Notes under the pieces: model-generated
The model's input: only the letters and a program-made list of their open reading frames with translations
Databases searched by the model: none
Told to the model about the DNA's origin: nothing
Program-made: the position numbers and the translations under genes
Part shown: one piece after another, positions 1-7,956 of the stretch
Numbering within the stretch: the first letter of the stretch is position 1
How the letters are laid out: every line of letters begins with the position of its first letter
Source: Pseudomonas umsongensis
GTDB taxonomy: Bacteria > Pseudomonadota > Gammaproteobacteria > Pseudomonadales > Pseudomonadaceae
NCBI RefSeq assembly: GCF_002236105.1
Contig: NZ_NIWU01000001.1
Location: 1,612,001-1,676,000 of the forward strand
Length of the DNA stretch: 64,000 bases
Reading direction: 5' to 3'

Positions 1-1
1 G

Positions 2-454
2 GTGGCGTACTTCCATTCCTCGAAGTACATCTCGGACCTGGCCAACGGCAACATCTGCGTGGCCGTCGGTTACTCCGGCGATGTGCTGCAGGCCAAGGCT
101 CGCGCCCAGGAAGCCGGGGACAAGGTGAAGATCGACTACAGCATCCCGAAAGAAGGCGCCGGCAGTTTCTACGACATGGTCGCCATCCCGCGCGATGCCG
201 CCAACGTCGAGAACGCCTACCTGTTCATGAACTTCCTGATGCGCCCGGACATCATCGCCGAGATCACCAACAACATCGGCTACAGCAACGCCAATGCGGC
301 CGCAACGCCGTTGGTGGATGAGGCGATTCGCAATGAGCCGGGTTCGTATCCGCCCGAAGCGGTGATGGCAACCTTGTATGCCATCCCTGACCAGCCGATT
401 GCGGTACAGCGGATCATGACCCGGGGTTGGACCAAGGTGAAACTCGGCCAGTAA
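2..454 (+). CDS. Polyamine ABC transporter substrate-binding protein (PotF/SpuD type), C-terminal part
   Basis: Only the last 150 residues are present; the gene enters from the left edge, so the true start is outside the window. The protein would bind putrescine or spermidine in the periplasm and deliver it to a PotGHI-type ABC permease. The visible part has the C-terminal lobe pattern of this family: an [12 protein letters not shown] helix, [16 protein letters not shown], a proline-rich YPPEAVM segment and a closing RGWTKVK stretch. A degraded relative occurs at about 14.7-14.9 kb on the other strand. The family call is firm; the choice among PotF, SpuD and SpuE is not made. Confidence 0.85.
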   Translation: MAYFHSSKYISDLANGNICVAVGYSGDVLQAKARAQEAGDKVKIDYSIPKEGAGSFYDMVAIPRDAANVENAYLFMNFLMRPDIIAEITNNIGYSNANAAATPLVDEAIRNEPGSYPPEAVMATLYAIPDQPIAVQRIMTRGWTKVKLGQ

Positions 455-487
455 TTCACTGCACATAAGTGTTGAACTTGATGCCGC

Positions 488-553
488 TTTCGCGAGCAGG
501 CTCGCTCCCACAATGGAATACGTCCCCCTGTGGGAGCGAGCCTGCTCGCGAAG
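488..553. repeat. REPIN: two inverted REP sequences
   Basis: Two copies of the Pseudomonas REP core (TCGCGAGCAGGCTCGCTCCC and its reverse complement) face each other across a short spacer just after the polyamine-binding protein gene. REPINs of this kind are non-autonomous elements thought to be mobilised by RAYT transposases. No RAYT gene is in the window. Confidence 0.9.
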
Positions 554-656
554 AGGCCATAACATTCAACCTGGATTTCAGCTTTAGCTTTTCTATTCAT
601 GCAGCGCCTTACCACCGCTGCATCCCTCACCTGGCTCCTCGGTTAAGGTGAAGTTT

Positions 657-679
657 GGCGCCCTCGGGCGCCTTTTTTT
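657..679 (+). terminator. Rho-independent terminator
   Basis: A GGCGCCC/GGGCGCC stem with a very short loop is followed directly by seven T residues. It probably ends the transcript from the polyamine-transport gene on the left. The REPIN lies between that gene and the terminator. Confidence 0.85.
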
Positions 680-680
680 G

Positions 681-735
681 TGATCGTTCCCACGCTCTGC
701 GTGGGAATGCAGTCCGGGACGCTCCGCGTTCCAGC
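681..735. repeat. Dispersed palindromic repeat (CGTTCCCACGCTCTGCGTGG type)
   Basis: The block contains the palindrome TCCCACGCTCTGCGTGGGA followed by a GGACGCTCCGCGTTCC motif. A reverse-oriented copy lies at 37620-37675, so this is a dispersed intergenic family distinct from the REP elements. It sits immediately after the terminator and before the end of the convergent thpR gene. Confidence 0.7.
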
Positions 736-741
736 TTTAAG

Positions 742-1281
742 TCAAACACCCCCCAACGGCCATTCGGCCAGCGCCCGGTAACGGCCCTTGTGCGATTCGA
801 ACAACGCGAAGCGATCAGCACGCAGGACAAACTCGGGTGGCGTGGGAGACTCCGGCACCGGCGCCCGATAGTCTCGAGCCAAGGTCAAGTGCGGGCGAAA
901 TTCCCGTGGTGCATCCTCAAGGCCAAAGGGCAACAGGGCCTGCTCCAGGTCATACACCAGCCGCAACAACGCGGGCGATGCCTGCTCGGGTGCCAACACC
1001 AAGACCCCTGCCCTGCGCCAGACGTCGAGTCGATCGAGCTCCACGGTCAAGCGTTCGCCCGACGTTCGTACAGACGCGGCAGCCGTGCAGATATCGGCAA
1101 TCTGCGCGATCGCGACCGCCCCCAGAAACTTCAAGGTCAGATGAAAGTTCTCGACCGGCACCGCACGTCCGCTGCGCAGTTGCAAGGCGCTGCGCCACTG
1201 GGCGATGGCCTTGCGTTGCGCCGGCGCGCAGCCGAGCGCGAAAAACAAGCGCTTGAACGGCTCATGGGTTTCGTCATTCAT
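742..1281 (-). CDS. thpR: RNA 2',3'-cyclic phosphodiesterase (2'-5' RNA ligase family, ThpR)
   Basis: The 179-residue protein belongs to the 2H phosphoesterase/LigT family and has both catalytic HxT motifs, FHLTLKFLG and PHLTLARD. Bacterial members hydrolyse 2',3'-cyclic phosphates on RNA ends and can join tRNA halves through 2'-5' bonds in vitro. The start MNDETHEPFKRLFFALG was chosen because the family begins just before the RLFFAL strand; a longer frame to 1350 has no support. The gene is divergent from the small gene at 1392 and convergent with the upstream transport gene. Confidence 0.85.
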   Translation of the reverse strand: MNDETHEPFKRLFFALGCAPAQRKAIAQWRSALQLRSGRAVPVENFHLTLKFLGAVAIAQIADICTAAASVRTSGERLTVELDRLDVWRRAGVLVLAPEQASPALLRLVYDLEQALLPFGLEDAPREFRPHLTLARDYRAPVPESPTPPEFVLRADRFALFESHKGRYRALAEWPLGGV

Positions 1282-1391
1282 GCCAGATATCTCTGCCGGA
1301 AATAACCTGAGTCTACAACCTGCAAGGCCGCTTCTGGCGTCTGCCGGCATGCAAGTTATAGTTGATGCAGGCGAACCAACCGGAGGGAAGC

Positions 1392-1586
1392 ATGCGACAG
1401 ATCCTCAGTAAGGAACCCTGGTGGGCCACCCCCCCAGAACCCGGTCAGGATGAACTCAAGCTGGAATGGGGCTGGCTGGTGCATTACAGCGAAGGCGAGC
1501 CGCGCTTCGAGTTTGTCCGCGAGCGACCGTCCGATGACGAAATCCGCAACCGCAAGAGTTGCCGGATCACCCCGGCGGCGGAGTGA
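1392..1586 (+). CDS. Small conserved hypothetical protein, 64 residues
   Basis: The protein starts MRQILSKEPWW and is rich in Trp, Glu and Arg, with no membrane segment or signal peptide. The start at 1392 is set by the GGAGGG element about eight bases upstream; the frame stays open a little further but without a ribosome site. I recognise no family beyond a resemblance to small cytoplasmic proteins often annotated as hypothetical in Pseudomonas. It ends inside an inverted repeat that probably serves as a terminator shared with the convergent gene. Confidence 0.65.
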   Translation: MRQILSKEPWWATPPEPGQDELKLEWGWLVHYSEGEPRFEFVRERPSDDEIRNRKSCRITPAAE

Positions 1587-1592
1587 TCCGGC
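1561..1592. terminator. Hairpin between convergent genes
   Basis: GCCGGATCAC and GTGATCCGGC form a perfect 10-bp stem with a 12-base loop. It lies over the stop codon of the 64-residue gene and just beyond the stop of the DUF1428 gene. There is no strong T tract, so intrinsic termination in either direction is only likely. Confidence 0.5.
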
Positions 1593-1600
1593 GGTTCGGA

Positions 1601-1954
1601 TCAAGCCTTCACGATCATTTCGAAACCGCCGAAGATCATCCTTTGACCATCGAATGGCATGGGATTGACGTCCGGTTGCACCCGCGGATCGCTCATCAGT
1701 TTCGCCATCCCGGCGTCACGCGTGGGCTTGTCCGGCCAGACGATCCAGGAAAACACCACGGTTTCGTTTTCTTTGAGTTTCACCGCCATGGGAAACGAGG
1801 TCACCTTGCCGTCAGGCACGTCGTCACCCCAACACTCGGCGAGGCTGAGCGCGCCGTTCTCGATGAAAATGGCAGCGGCCATCTCGGCGTGCTTGCGGAA
1901 TTTTTCGCGGTTGGCGGTGGGTACGGCAATGACAAAGCCATCAACATAGGACAT
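1601..1954 (-). CDS. DUF1428 family protein (YbaA-like)
   Basis: The 117-residue protein starts MSYVDGFVIAVP and carries the family's features: an NREKFRKHA helix, the conserved ECWGDDVPDG segment, FSWIVWPDK and the closing MPFDGQRMIFGGFE. The fold is a ferredoxin-like alpha/beta dimer related to the NIPSNAP and Dabb proteins. The biochemical role is unknown. The start has a GAGAAC ribosome site. It is followed on the same strand by nothing close, and the lipoprotein gene lies 15 bases upstream. Confidence 0.85.
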   Translation of the reverse strand: MSYVDGFVIAVPTANREKFRKHAEMAAAIFIENGALSLAECWGDDVPDGKVTSFPMAVKLKENETVVFSWIVWPDKPTRDAGMAKLMSDPRVQPDVNPMPFDGQRMIFGGFEMIVKA

Positions 1955-1969
1955 GAGGTTCTCCTTGGG

Positions 1970-3034
1970 TCATGGGTTGATCTGTTGATTAGTCGACTGG
2001 GTCGGGCTCCAATCGACAGACCCTGGGTCCGTACCGACCGACGGTTGGGCGCTTTGCGCCAGGCTCCCCTCTATCTGCGAGGCCATGTACAAGGTGCCCG
2101 CCATCACACCGGTGGTCGGGTTCTGCAGCAGCTTGGTCCAGGCCTTGTCGAACGTGTTGCCCAGGCTGCTGCGGATCAACGCTTCGCTGTCCGGTCGATC
2201 GTTGGCCTGGATGATCGCCCGAACGCCCGCGACGCCGACGGAAATCAACGCGCCGGCCAACTTGCCCGCTGCCGCCGCTACCGCACTGGCCGCCCCACGC
2301 GGGGCCATCTCGGCTTCGATGCGTTGACTGGCGCGCTTGGCCACCGGTGCCATGGCGGTGTCCGTCGAGCCCACACCCTTGTCGCCACCGGCCTTGTGGA
2401 CCTTGTCGACCAGCGCGGCGTACGCCGGCAACGCGCTCAACTGCTCAGCATGCACCACCTGGTACAGCGAGGCGTCCCTGGCGGGCGGCGGCCCGAGGGC
2501 AATCGCGGGAACTTTGCGGATGCGACCATTGAGCTGCGCCATCGGCACGCCATGACGTTGGGAAATTTTCTGCAGTTCTTCCTTCATTATGTCCAGGTAG
2601 AACGCCGCTGCCAGGGTGAGAATCGCATCCGGATCCACCTCAAGCGCCGCCGGAGCCAGCACCTTTTCCTGGTACTTCTCCAGCAGATACGCTGCCAGGC
2701 GTTTCTCCGTGGCATCCTGCTCGCCCTTGGCACTGATGGTGTACCAACTGACCTTCATCGATAGCCATTCCTGGGTCCAGTAACTGCTGAACCAAGGAAT
2801 GAAATTTTCTTCGGTCAGCTGATAGACCCGGGTGCGCCAGTAATCCATGGCGCCGTGGGCGTAGATTTTTGCCTGCTCGGTGGCCGACTGCGACGCATCG
2901 ATAATTTCCCGGTCCACTTGCTGCCAGGTACTTGGAGAAATCATGATCTGCGGCACTTCTACCGGGGCAGGCGGAGCCGTGACGCATCCCGCCAACACTA
3001 CCAGCACGGCGACGATCAGCGAACGCAGGTTCAA
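1970..3034 (-). CDS. Outer-membrane-type lipoprotein of unknown function, TTG start
   Basis: The chosen start is a TTG codon preceded by CAGGA at a good distance. It yields a short basic end (NLRS), a hydrophobic run and a lipobox ending LAGC, with Cys17 as the lipidated residue. No ATG in the frame places the signal peptide at the N terminus; the in-frame codons further upstream run into REP sequence. The mature protein of about 340 residues is rich in helices and Ala, with a long amphipathic centre and a Gly/Ala-rich segment near residue 255. I recognise no functional domain. It is probably co-oriented with the DUF1428 gene but needs no shared function. Confidence 0.7.
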   Translation of the reverse strand: MNLRSLIVAVLVVLAGCVTAPPAPVEVPQIMISPSTWQQVDREIIDASQSATEQAKIYAHGAMDYWRTRVYQLTEENFIPWFSSYWTQEWLSMKVSWYTISAKGEQDATEKRLAAYLLEKYQEKVLAPAALEVDPDAILTLAAAFYLDIMKEELQKISQRHGVPMAQLNGRIRKVPAIALGPPPARDASLYQVVHAEQLSALPAYAALVDKVHKAGGDKGVGSTDTAMAPVAKRASQRIEAEMAPRGAASAVAAAAGKLAGALISVGVAGVRAIIQANDRPDSEALIRSSLGNTFDKAWTKLLQNPTTGVMAGTLYMASQIEGSLAQSAQPSVGTDPGSVDWSPTQSTNQQINP

Positions 3035-3150
3035 GATCGCGGTTCCTGAAGTGTAAGCCGAACGGGAGGTTCGGCGCTCTGAGGCCCCTGGTTTGAGTAT
3101 AGGTGGCGGCGGGTAGCCGCTCAGGATTGATGGTGCTCTTGAGGCTGCCA

Positions 3151-3243
3151 TCGTGGGCAAGCCCGCTCCCACAATGGTTACAGGTGTACACAACAATCGT
3201 GTTCCAACCCGATCCCCTGTAGGAGCGGGCTTGCCCGCGATGG
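3151..3243. repeat. REPIN between lipoprotein gene and small gene pair
   Basis: Two inverted REP sequences of the GGGCAAGCCCGCTCC subtype are separated by about 45 bases. This subtype differs from the GAGCAGGCTCGCTCC subtype at 488-553. The rest of the 350-base gap (3035-3381) holds no other recognisable feature. Confidence 0.85.
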
Positions 3244-3381
3244 GGCCATCAGAAACACCCACAACATCAGACCATCACTCCCATCGATATTCACCATCGC
3301 CACGATTGCCTTCCGCCCACGCACCGTCAGCGTAGGATCAGTTCCAACCCAACACAAAACCCTGTAGCGGAGGGTAGAACC

Positions 3382-3474
3382 ATGCTGATCCATCTCCTGA
3401 CCTGCCTGGCCCTGACGGCCTTCACGTTAAGCGTATTCGGCTGGTTCTTTCTCTCTGAGGAGCGCACGTCATGA
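3382..3474 (+). CDS. Tiny single-span membrane protein, 30 residues
   Basis: The frame starts MLIHLLTCLALTAF, continues as one hydrophobic segment ending GWFFL, and closes with a charged SEERTS tail, the profile of a bacterial small membrane protein. A GGAGGG element sits about eight bases before the ATG. Its stop overlaps the ATG of the next gene (ATGA), so the two are probably translated together. Function unknown. It is too short for most gene finders, so annotation may be missing elsewhere. Confidence 0.55.
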   Translation: MLIHLLTCLALTAFTLSVFGWFFLSEERTS

Positions 3475-3731
3475 TCACCAACGTCACCTTGGCCGTGAGC
3501 TTTCCGGTGTTCGGCAACAACTACTACTCGCAGCAATTCGAGTCTCGTAAAGTATTGACCCTGATGTTCGACGAAAAATTCGAGGCACTGCTGATTCCGG
3601 CAGCCGGTCATCACTTCAGTAACGAAGTGATCGGGCTCAACGATCAGTTCCGCTTTCTCAATGACGTATTGGCCGAGCATTTGCTGGCAACCGAAGTCGC
3701 CTCTAGCGCCCGCCGGCATCAATACTTCTGA
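3471..3731 (+). CDS. Small hypothetical protein translationally coupled to the tiny membrane protein
   Basis: The 86-residue product starts MITNVTLAVSFPVFGNNYYS and has alternating hydrophobic strands plus a C-terminal helix (NDVLAEHLLATEVA). The composition is that of a real protein rather than a shadow frame. Its ATG overlaps the stop of the preceding 30-codon gene. Its last 29 bases overlap the 3' end of the convergent epimerase gene. I recognise no family. The pair is conserved only by inference; comparison with related genomes would decide. Confidence 0.5.
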   Translation: MITNVTLAVSFPVFGNNYYSQQFESRKVLTLMFDEKFEALLIPAAGHHFSNEVIGLNDQFRFLNDVLAEHLLATEVASSARRHQYF

Positions 3732-4656
3732 GAAGCTGACCCAGCCCCTCTGCAAAACAGGTCGGTTTTTCCAACGAAAAATGCCTCAGCAATCGACTGT
3801 TGTCGGCGAGAGAGTGCCTGATGTCACCGGATCGCGGCGCATCGTAGGCCAGCGAAAGCGGCCAACCCAGCAGTTCGCCCAGCATCGTCGCCAGATCGTT
3901 CAAGCTGGTGGAGCGGTTAAACCCGACATTGATCGGTTCATTACGCGGTTTTGATTCAGTGACCGCCTGTACCAGGATCTTGACCAGGTCATTGACATAG
4001 ACGAAGTCCCTTGTTTGCTCTCCATCACCATAAACGGTGATGGGGAGTTTTTTTTGTGCCCGTTCACTGAAAATACTGATGACGCCGGAATAAGGCGACG
4101 AAGGATCCTGGCGCGGTCCATAAATATTGAAGAAGCGCAGGATGACCGGTTCCAGTCCGTGCTGGCGGCGATAGAAATCAAGGAAGTGTTCGCTGGCCAG
4201 TTTGTCGGCGGCGTACGGCGTCAGGGGATTTTTTGGTGTGTCTTCACTGATCGCGGTGCCTTCGCCGTTGTTGCCGTAAATCGCTGCACTGGAGGCGTAG
4301 ACCACCCGCCTTACACCTGCCTGGCGCATGGCTTCACAGATATTGAGCGTACCGATGAAGTTGCTCTGGTGCGTGGCGATCGGGTCATCGACCGAGGCCT
4401 GCACCGAGGCGACCGCGGCCAGATGGACCACCGCGGTGCAGTCTTTCATGGCGCGCGCTACCGTCGAGGCATCGGCGACATCCCCCACTACCAAGGTCAA
4501 ATGACAACGATCAATCGGCAGGTTGGATAATTTCCCGGTGGAAAGATCATCCAGGACTCGAACGCTGTAGCCGTATTCGAGCAGGGCTTCGACAAGGTGC
4601 GAGCCGATGAAGCCGGCGCCACCGGTGACCAGGATTCGCTCAGCAGTCATCATCAT
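3703..4656 (-). CDS. NAD-dependent sugar-nucleotide epimerase/dehydratase (GalE/WbpP-like)
   Basis: This 317-residue extended short-chain reductase has the Rossmann motif GGAGFIGS at residues 12-19, the YxxxK catalytic pair (YAADK), the SSAAIYG strand and the RFFNIYGPRQ segment typical of UDP-hexose 4-epimerases. It likely supplies UDP-Gal, UDP-GalNAc or a related precursor to the synthase encoded upstream in the same operon. It is the last of five overlapping genes; its start overlaps the stop of the HlyD-like gene by four bases. The exact sugar cannot be read from the sequence. Confidence 0.85.
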   Translation of the reverse strand: MMMTAERILVTGGAGFIGSHLVEALLEYGYSVRVLDDLSTGKLSNLPIDRCHLTLVVGDVADASTVARAMKDCTAVVHLAAVASVQASVDDPIATHQSNFIGTLNICEAMRQAGVRRVVYASSAAIYGNNGEGTAISEDTPKNPLTPYAADKLASEHFLDFYRRQHGLEPVILRFFNIYGPRQDPSSPYSGVISIFSERAQKKLPITVYGDGEQTRDFVYVNDLVKILVQAVTESKPRNEPINVGFNRSTSLNDLATMLGELLGWPLSLAYDAPRSGDIRHSLADNSRLLRHFSLEKPTCFAEGLGQLLRSIDAGGR

Positions 4657-5777
4657 TGAGCCTCCGATACGCGGGTGCTGGGGTTTTGTGGTCGATCCAT
4701 TGCAATCAAGTCCCCTAATTGGTTGATGAACTCACGGCTGTCACTGAGCAATTGTGGCCAATCAGTGGGAAAACGAACATTCAACGGCAATTGATCAATG
4801 CGCCAACGAGGCGACAGCGGCTGATCAAACCGCGCGGCGACCTGCAAGCCCATTTCGCTGGCTGCGAACGGCCCGCGCAATACTGTTGGCGTGCGACCCG
4901 CGCTGTCGACTGCCTGGACCACATGAGCGCTCAACCACTCGCCGTCCGGCATGCGTACCCGCAGCGGTTGACCAATCGCGGCGTAGCTGATGTTCAACGG
5001 TTCCAGATAAATCCACAGCAGCGGGTCTTCCAGTCGCTCGATGCGCATCAGCAATGTGCCAGCACCAACGTTCTCGCCGGGATTGACCAGTACTTCCGCC
5101 ACGCGTCCACTTTGCGCGGCGTTGATCGGTAGCGCGGCAAGGCGAGTCTTCAACCACTGTTGCTCGGCCTGCTGTTGGATAACATCGCGCTCAACGCTCA
5201 ACGGCGCCTGGTTAGCCAATTGTTCACGGCGCTCGAATGCCAGCAGGTCCGCCCTGAAACCGTCGAGTTCTGATTTGGCCGTCAACACTTCACCGGGAGA
5301 CACAGCACCTCGATAAACCAGGTCTTCGAGCACCTTCACCCGTTCCTGGGCGCGGCCTATGCGGGTCTGCAGCAATGCCCGTTCGCTGCCGCCCAATTTG
5401 ATATTGCGCGCAGGCTTGGTATTGGTCGGCATGGCCGCCAGTTGCGATAACCTGGCGCGCCATTCCGGGTTGTCGAGATTGACCAGGGGCTGGTCAGCCC
5501 GGACCTGATCACCGGCCTTGACGAACAGTTGCTCGACCCGACCGGTATCACGCGCACGCACCTCAAGAATCGGCAGGCGCAACTGTGCCGGCGCGTCGAT
5601 CATCAGCATGCCGTAGACCAGCTTGCCTCCCAGCCAGATCAACGGGCTGGCGACCAGCAGCAGGATCAGGTACCAGCGCACGCGAAAGGCCATGCGTTTG
5701 CCTGGCGCGTAGAGCACGGTCAAACCCTGTTCCTGAGTCGGACTCAATTCTTTACGACTATCGAAACGAATCTTCAT
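4653..5777 (-). CDS. HlyD/Alg44-like membrane fusion protein, no PilZ domain
   Basis: The 374-residue protein has a cytoplasmic N terminus of about 35 residues, one membrane span (WYLILLLVASPLIWLGGKLVYGM) and a periplasmic barrel-sandwich and coiled-coil region, with split lipoyl-like halves around LPILEVRARDTGRVEQLF and INAAQSGRVAEVLV. This matches the periplasmic part of Alg44, which connects the inner-membrane alginate synthase to export components. Alg44 senses cyclic-di-GMP through an N-terminal PilZ domain that is absent here. It lies between the exported barrel protein (6-base gap) and the epimerase (ATGA overlap). Confidence 0.8.
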   Translation of the reverse strand: MKIRFDSRKELSPTQEQGLTVLYAPGKRMAFRVRWYLILLLVASPLIWLGGKLVYGMLMIDAPAQLRLPILEVRARDTGRVEQLFVKAGDQVRADQPLVNLDNPEWRARLSQLAAMPTNTKPARNIKLGGSERALLQTRIGRAQERVKVLEDLVYRGAVSPGEVLTAKSELDGFRADLLAFERREQLANQAPLSVERDVIQQQAEQQWLKTRLAALPINAAQSGRVAEVLVNPGENVGAGTLLMRIERLEDPLLWIYLEPLNISYAAIGQPLRVRMPDGEWLSAHVVQAVDSAGRTPTVLRGPFAASEMGLQVAARFDQPLSPRWRIDQLPLNVRFPTDWPQLLSDSREFINQLGDLIAMDRPQNPSTRVSEAQ

Positions 5778-5783
5778 GACGGC

Positions 5784-6626
5784 TCACCGTTTTGGAAAGT
5801 CTCGCCAGGCTTGCCAGTCGATGCCGGCAATCCCCAGGGGTTGCAGTTGCTCACGCCAGACACTGCTCTGGTGTTGCAACTGTTCGGTCGACGCGCCGGC
5901 CCAGGATTCCGTGGCATCCAGTTGTGGCTCCGTGCTTTGGGCGAGGCGAAATTGCAGTTCGGGCCAGCGCCGGGCTATCTGCTCTGCCATCCGAGCGCTG
6001 TTTTTTGGGTTGCGGGTGTAAATCATCAGGCTGACCTGGCGCACACCGGCGGCGGGAAGCCCGCATGGCACGCAGGTTTGTCCGGGCTTGGTCTCGGCGA
6101 ACCAGCGATGATGGCTGGAAATCTCGACCGGCCAAGGGCTCTCTCGGGATGCCGCGCGCAAGGTATCGAGCAAGTCCTTCAAACGCTGGTCAGGCACAGG
6201 CACGCCCAACTGCTCGACCTCCAGGTCAAGGTGCAGGCTGGTGAATGAAAGCCCTTTGAGTTTGTCCAGCAGCTCGGTGAGCTGGTGGCGCTCCTGCGGC
6301 TTCATCCATTCAGGATCGCCCAGCAACAGGCTCACTTGCAGCCCCTCGCCGGCTGCCTCCTGCAGCAATTGCTCAAGGCGCTGGCGCGTCGTGGCGAGGT
6401 CCTCCAACTGCGCGCCCTTGAGGCCAAGATAAATCTTGTCCATTCCGGCTCTGCGCAGGGCCGTCAATTCTGCCGCGCGATGATCGGGATCGAGCAATAC
6501 CTCGCTGTCCCAGACATAACTGGCCTGGGACCATTTTTGTGCCTGTGCCGCTTCAAGCGTCATGGGTTGTACCGCCAGCAACACCGTGGGCATCCACAGC
6601 GACGCGGCCAGAATTATCGATCGCAT
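5784..6626 (-). CDS. Exported barrel-like protein of the exopolysaccharide operon
   Basis: The 280-residue product starts MRSIILAASLWMP, a typical signal peptide with a likely cut after about residue 29. The start has GAGG seven bases upstream and lies one base after the synthase stop; an upstream in-frame start would bury the signal. The mature part shows repeated strand-helix units such as DKIYLGLKG, QVSLLLGDPEW, TSLHLDLEV and RQVSLMIYT, which suggests a TIM-barrel related to glycoside hydrolase-like proteins. Acidic residues at strand ends (GDPEW, LDLEVE) could be catalytic. I do not recognise a named family. A role in trimming or releasing the polymer is inference. Confidence 0.65.
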   Translation of the reverse strand: MRSIILAASLWMPTVLLAVQPMTLEAAQAQKWSQASYVWDSEVLLDPDHRAAELTALRRAGMDKIYLGLKGAQLEDLATTRQRLEQLLQEAAGEGLQVSLLLGDPEWMKPQERHQLTELLDKLKGLSFTSLHLDLEVEQLGVPVPDQRLKDLLDTLRAASRESPWPVEISSHHRWFAETKPGQTCVPCGLPAAGVRQVSLMIYTRNPKNSARMAEQIARRWPELQFRLAQSTEPQLDATESWAGASTEQLQHQSSVWREQLQPLGIAGIDWQAWRDFPKR

Positions 6627-6627
6627 G

Positions 6628-7956
6628 TCAAAACCTCGTGGCACGTTTAAGCACCCACCATGGCGCCATCGAGCTTTCTTCATGGCCGCGACGAAACATC
6701 TCGTTGAGCATGGCCACGACGCTCCAGCACCGCAGGAGCAGCATGAACATCGGGAACAGAGGCACCAGCAACCCCAGCACCATGTCCTGTCGAGGCCGGT
6801 CGGAGACCATCACCAGCATGGCTGCGAACATCAGCAGGGTGATCAACAGGTACAGCAGGTAGATCAGCGCAAACAGGAACAACAGCGTCTTGCCCGGCAG
6901 GATGAACAGCGCCAGCAAGGTATAAATGAAGATGACAAACGGCAGCACCAACTGGAAGAAAAAGCCCGTGATCAGGATCATCACAAAGGTGGGCCAGCCC
7001 AATAATGTGGGGCTGATATTGTGGTTGTGCTTTCTGATATAGAGAAAAAACAGGTCGCCATCCCAGCGCAAGCGCTGCATCAGAAACTGGCTCAGCGTCG
7101 CCGGTGCATCGGTATGTCCTACCGCTTCGGGCTCGAACGGAATCCTCAGGTCATGCCGCTTGAAGTAACTCTTGATGCGCAACGTCAGGTCCAGATCCTC
7201 CGCGGTGTGCGTGTTCCAGCCACCGATTTTCACCAGGAAACTGCGACGGAACGCGCCAAAGGCCCCGGAAACGTTATTGACCAGGTTCCATTCGGCCAGA
7301 CCGATTTTCGACATATGGATCGACAGCAGGTACTCCAGCGCCTGCATCGCTGTCACCCAGGAACCCCAGACATTGCGCACACGCAGGCTACCGGCTACCG
7401 CAGGCACCTTAGGGTCCTCGAAATGCCGCACGATGGAAGCGACCATGTTGTTGTCGAAGGATGTATCGCCATCGAGCGCCATCACGATTTCGCCGCCGGC
7501 AAGCGACAGGCCGGCGTTGAGGGACGACACCCTGCCACCCCTCTGCCATTTGGCGATCGGCCGTAAATGGCGCTTGGGGTATAACTGCGGGTCTACATGG
7601 AAATTGCGAACGGCGCTGAGTGTGGCCTGGTTCACCGTGGCGCCATCCACCACCGGGATCATCTCGATGTGGCCGCCATAGGTTTGCTCACACAGGCTCA
7701 ACAGCGTGGTCTGAACGTCCATGCCCTCGCTGTAGCAGGTAATGATGCAAGAGACCTTGGGTCGGTAAATACTGATCTTCGGAACACTGGTACGCCGACG
7801 GGTGAACCAACGCAATACGCCCAGCAACACGATGATGATCATGGGCAGTTCGAACAGGATGAACGCTGGAAAAAGCATGTAGAACAAGCGGCTCAATCCA
7901 TCCGGCCCTGCGAGCGCGCTGAGTGCACTCAAGAGTTGCTCCAGGAATGGGCTCAT
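6628..7956 (-). CDS. Processive family 2 glycosyltransferase, membrane polysaccharide synthase
   Basis: The 442-residue protein resembles cellulose, hyaluronan and PNAG synthases. It has N-terminal membrane spans at about 25-50, a cytosolic GT-A domain with D104 in VVDGAT, the DGD metal motif at 162-164, the ED pair at 253-254 (TAEDLD) and the processivity motif QRLRW at 294-298, then four or five C-terminal spans from about 305. It would polymerise a nucleotide sugar while moving the chain across the inner membrane. It has no PilZ domain. The start overlaps the stop of the GGDEF-like gene (ATGA), implying coupled translation. Confidence 0.88.
   Translation of the reverse strand: MSPFLEQLLSALSALAGPDGLSRLFYMLFPAFILFELPMIIIVLLGVLRWFTRRRTSVPKISIYRPKVSCIITCYSEGMDVQTTLLSLCEQTYGGHIEMIPVVDGATVNQATLSAVRNFHVDPQLYPKRHLRPIAKWQRGGRVSSLNAGLSLAGGEIVMALDGDTSFDNNMVASIVRHFEDPKVPAVAGSLRVRNVWGSWVTAMQALEYLLSIHMSKIGLAEWNLVNNVSGAFGAFRRSFLVKIGGWNTHTAEDLDLTLRIKSYFKRHDLRIPFEPEAVGHTDAPATLSQFLMQRLRWDGDLFFLYIRKHNHNISPTLLGWPTFVMILITGFFFQLVLPFVIFIYTLLALFILPGKTLLFLFALIYLLYLLITLLMFAAMLVMVSDRPRQDMVLGLLVPLFPMFMLLLRCWSVVAMLNEMFRRGHEESSMAPWWVLKRATRF

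Noticed and set aside
1559..2764. 401-codon open frame on the plus strand
   Set aside because: It is antisense to the DUF1428 and lipoprotein genes and has the Arg/His-rich composition of a shadow frame.
3327..3755. 142-codon frame on the minus strand over the tiny gene pair
   Set aside because: No ribosome site and no convincing protein composition; the plus-strand pair has a ribosome site and an ATGA overlap.
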